Source: Nitrospira sp.
GTDB taxonomy: Bacteria; UBA9089; CG2-30-40-21; SBAY01
Reading direction: 5' to 3'
NCBI GenBank assembly: GCA_005239945.1
Contig: SBAY01000072.1
Span: 1 to 8,414, forward strand
DNA: 8,414 bases
Position numbers and translations under genes: made by a program
Notes under the pieces: generated by a model
Told to the model about the DNA's origin: nothing
Databases searched by the model: none
The model's input: the letters and a program-made list of their open reading frames with translations, nothing else
Shown here: positions 6,514 through 8,414 of the stretch, piece by piece
How positions within the stretch are numbered: position 1 is the stretch's first letter
Layout: each line of letters begins with the position of its first letter

Positions 6514-8190
6514 TTACGCCAGACTATCAATCATCTGAGTTAATGCCGCTCCTGCCGGTACCATTGGAAAAACATTTTCCTCAGGCACTATTCGAAAGTC
6601 AATCAACACAGGTTTAGGTGTTTCAATTGCCTGCTCTAACGCCGGGCGGACATCCTTTTCCTCGGTTACCCGAATACCCTCTGCCCCATAAGCCTCGGCT
6701 AATTTCACAAAATCAGGAGACATAGCTAAAGATGTCTGAACATATCTTTTATTATAAAAAAGCTCCTGCCATTGTCTGACCATGCCTAAATATTGGTTAT
6801 TGAGGATAGCCACATTTACCGGCAGTTTATACTGGACAGCCGTCATCAGTTCCTGGATATTCATTTGAATACTGCCGTCTCCGGCTATATCAAAAACGAT
6901 TTTATCCGGATTGCCAACCTGTGCCCCAATAGCCGCTGGTAATCCATAGCCCATTGTCCCTAAGCCACCGGAGGATAGGAAATGGCGTGGGTAGTCACAT
7001 TTATAATATTGCGCCGCCCACATCTGGTTTTGCCCTACCTCAGTGGTAATGATAGCCTTGCCCTGAGTAACCTTGCCAATCTCCTCAATAATAAATTGTG
7101 GTTTGAGACAACCATCCCCTTTTTTATAAGTCAATGGATAATTTTTCTTCCACTCATTTATTTTTTTAAGCCATGGTGTAATCTCCAGCGGCTGGACTAT
7201 TTTGTTTAATTCTGTTAAAACACACCTGACATCCCCTACAATCGAGAGATGGGCTTTTACATTCTTACTGATAGATGCCGGGTCAATATCGATATGGATG
7301 ATGGTGGCATTGGTAGCAAATTCATCTAACTTGCCAGTTATTCTATCGTCAAATCGTGCCCCAATAGCAATAATTAAATCCGTTTCAACCATAGCAAAAT
7401 TAGCATATTTGGTACCATGCATACCCAACATACCTAAAAATAGCGGATGAGTTCCTGGAAATCCACCTAATCCCATTAAGGTAGTCGTTACCGGGATAGA
7501 GGTTTTTTCGGCTAATTCTATAAGTTCCCGGGAGGCACCTGAGGTAACCACACCACCACCAGCATAAATAACCGGTTTTTTAGCCTCCTGAATCAGTTCT
7601 GCGGCTTTTTTTATCTGGCCGGGATGTCCGTAATAAGTTGGGTTATAACTCCGCATCTCTATTTTGTCCGGGTATTTATATTCTGCCATTCCTGTGCTTA
7701 CATCCTTTGGTAAATCAATAAGCACAGGTCCTGGTCTGCCGGTTGCGGTAATATAAAATGCCTCCTTGATGGTACGAGCCAGATCCGCTGGTTTCTTAAC
7801 CAAATAATTATGTTTGGTAATGGGTCGCGTCATTCCAACAATATCCGCCTCCTGAAAGGCGTCATTACCAATCATAGGTGTCGGGACCTGTCCTGTCAAG
7901 GCCACCATAGGAATAGAATCCATATAGGCGGTAGCAATGCCGGTGACTAAATTAGTTGCCCCGGGTCCTGAGGTAGCAAGACAAACACCTACCTTACCAG
8001 TAGAGCGGGCATATCCATCAGCCGCATGTGCCGCACCCTGCTCATGTCTAACCATAATAAATTTAATCGGTGCATCATACAAAACATCAAAGATAGGCAG
8101 AACCGACCCACCTTGATAGCCAAATATTACCTCTACACCTTCTTTAATTAATGACTCAACCAAGATTTGTGCCCCATTTAGTTTATTCAT
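6514..8190 (-). CDS. ilvB: Acetolactate synthase, catalytic (large) subunit
   Basis: Cytoplasmic ThDP-dependent enzyme that condenses two pyruvates to 2-acetolactate, or pyruvate with 2-ketobutyrate to 2-aceto-2-hydroxybutyrate: the first common step of valine, leucine and isoleucine synthesis. The 558 residues match the usual length. The N-terminal ThDP (PYR) domain is about 1-170 and has the catalytic glutamate in RHEQGAAHAADGYAR (E50) and the SGPGATN loop (74-80). The central FAD-binding domain, about 190-325, carries RFDDR (279-283), a mark of anabolic FAD-containing AHAS rather than catabolic AlsS. The C-terminal ThDP (PP) domain has GDGS (437-440) and NN (464-465), the Mg/ThDP motif. 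The start is set by MNKLNGAQILVESL, the normal beginning of the family, and a Shine-Dalgarno 10 bases upstream. The usual GYPGG loop reads GYQGG (Gln26). No regulatory subunit (ilvN/ilvH) or ilvC follows; the next gene is convergent. Confidence 0.97.
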   Translation of the reverse strand: MNKLNGAQILVESLIKEGVEVIFGYQGGSVLPIFDVLYDAPIKFIMVRHEQGAAHAADGYARSTGKVGVCLATSGPGATNLVTGIATAYMDSIPMVALTGQVPTPMIGNDAFQEADIVGMTRPITKHNYLVKKPADLARTIKEAFYITATGRPGPVLIDLPKDVSTGMAEYKYPDKIEMRSYNPTYYGHPGQIKKAAELIQEAKKPVIYAGGGVVTSGASRELIELAEKTSIPVTTTLMGLGGFPGTHPLFLGMLGMHGTKYANFAMVETDLIIAIGARFDDRITGKLDEFATNATIIHIDIDPASISKNVKAHLSIVGDVRCVLTELNKIVQPLEITPWLKKINEWKKNYPLTYKKGDGCLKPQFIIEEIGKVTQGKAIITTEVGQNQMWAAQYYKCDYPRHFLSSGGLGTMGYGLPAAIGAQVGNPDKIVFDIAGDGSIQMNIQELMTAVQYKLPVNVAILNNQYLGMVRQWQELFYNKRYVQTSLAMSPDFVKLAEAYGAEGIRVTEEKDVRPALEQAIETPKPVLIDFRIVPEENVFPMVPAGAALTQMIDSLA

Positions 8191-8200
8191 CCTTCAATCA

Positions 8201-8206
8201 CCCCTT
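8201..8206 (-). promoter_or_regulatory. Shine-Dalgarno sequence of ilvB
   Basis: On the minus strand AAGGGG, continuing as AAGGGGTGA, sits 10 bases before the ATG and matches the anti-Shine-Dalgarno with one base missing. A second purine run, GAAGG, touches the ATG directly and is too close to act as the main site. This shows that the host uses Shine-Dalgarno initiation, in contrast to the SprA-like gene. Confidence 0.65.
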
Positions 8207-8210
8207 AGTA

Positions 8211-8259
8211 TAATTAACAATTATCAATTTACACTTTACAATTTACAATTGATAATTAT
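8211..8259. repeat. Seven-unit degenerate heptamer array over the ilvB leader and -10 box
   Basis: Read on the plus strand in 7-base steps the stretch is TAATTAA, CAATTAT, CAATTTA, CACTTTA, CAATTTA, CAATTGA, TAATTAT, a degenerate tandem array of consensus CAATTTA. Within it 8219-8229 and 8247-8257 form a perfect 11-bp inverted repeat with a 17-base spacer, whose right arm reaches into the -10 hexamer. It could be an operator-like site, an mRNA leader hairpin or only a dispersed repeat; nothing in the sequence decides between these. Confidence 0.6.
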
Positions 8260-8283
8260 ATCCAATATTAAACTTCCTGTCAA
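8255..8283 (-). promoter_or_regulatory. Consensus sigma-70 promoter of ilvB
   Basis: On the minus strand a perfect TTGACA (8283-8278) is followed by exactly 17 bases and a perfect TATAAT (8260-8255). The predicted transcription start is near 8248, giving a leader of about 58 nt. The leader has no ATG, so no ATG-initiated leader peptide of Ile/Leu/Val attenuation type is possible in it, and it is too short for a T-box. Bases 8284-8414 upstream show no gene or further recognisable site. Confidence 0.85.
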
Positions 8284-8414
8284 GGATTTTTTGAGAGCCT
8301 TATTGCTTACCCTTCTTGAAAATCCGATATAAGGATGAGTTTCTAAAAAAACACCTACATTTTAAACAAGGCAAGGGAAAACCGAGAGCATTCTAAAAAG
8401 AACTTTCTGGTTAA

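Noticed and set aside
6982..7450. Two plus-strand frames of 75 and 82 codons opposite ilvB.
   Set aside because: They are antisense to well-conserved ilvB codons and show no independent coding evidence.
8191..8250. A leader peptide or T-box controlling ilvB.
   Set aside because: The predicted leader is only about 58 nt, contains no ATG and no run of branched-chain amino acid codons, and is far shorter than a T-box.

Overview
The window holds two complete genes facing each other (convergent), plus three short intergenic stretches rich in small repeats. The DNA is AT-rich. The large protein has a Sec signal peptide and ends like an outer-membrane beta-barrel, so the host is a diderm (Gram-negative type) bacterium. 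The big protein belongs to the SprA family, known from type 9 secretion and gliding in Bacteroidota. Its 2005-residue length, its long charged helical N-terminal segment and the repeat-rich gaps suggest an uncultivated lineage outside mainstream Bacteroidota, but this is inference and no taxonomic marker is present.

Layout. Bases 1-198 are non-coding: a perfect 20-bp inverted repeat (60-101), then a promoter with an extended -10 box (163-191) whose predicted transcription start falls almost on the ATG at 199. Bases 199-6216 (+) encode the SprA-like protein: signal peptide, about 225 residues of Glu/Lys/Arg-rich helix, two SprA-type periplasmic regions, and a C-terminal part rich in beta strands ending in Phe. 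Bases 6217-6513 separate the convergent genes and hold two heptamer-type repeats, one of them a large imperfect hairpin. Bases 6514-8190 (-) encode the catalytic subunit of acetolactate synthase (IlvB). Bases 8191-8414 hold its Shine-Dalgarno sequence, a seven-unit heptamer array, and a consensus sigma-70 promoter (TTGACA, 17 bp, TATAAT). No gene is visible in 8284-8414.

The two genes have no evident functional link: one is envelope or secretion machinery and the other is branched-chain amino acid synthesis. Neither has an operon partner in the window: no other type 9 secretion genes, and no ilvN/ilvH or ilvC. The most interesting points are the rod-like N-terminal helix on a SprA-family translocon, the apparently leaderless start of that gene, and 7-bp-period repeat arrays in two of the three gaps, one lying over the ilvB leader and -10 box.
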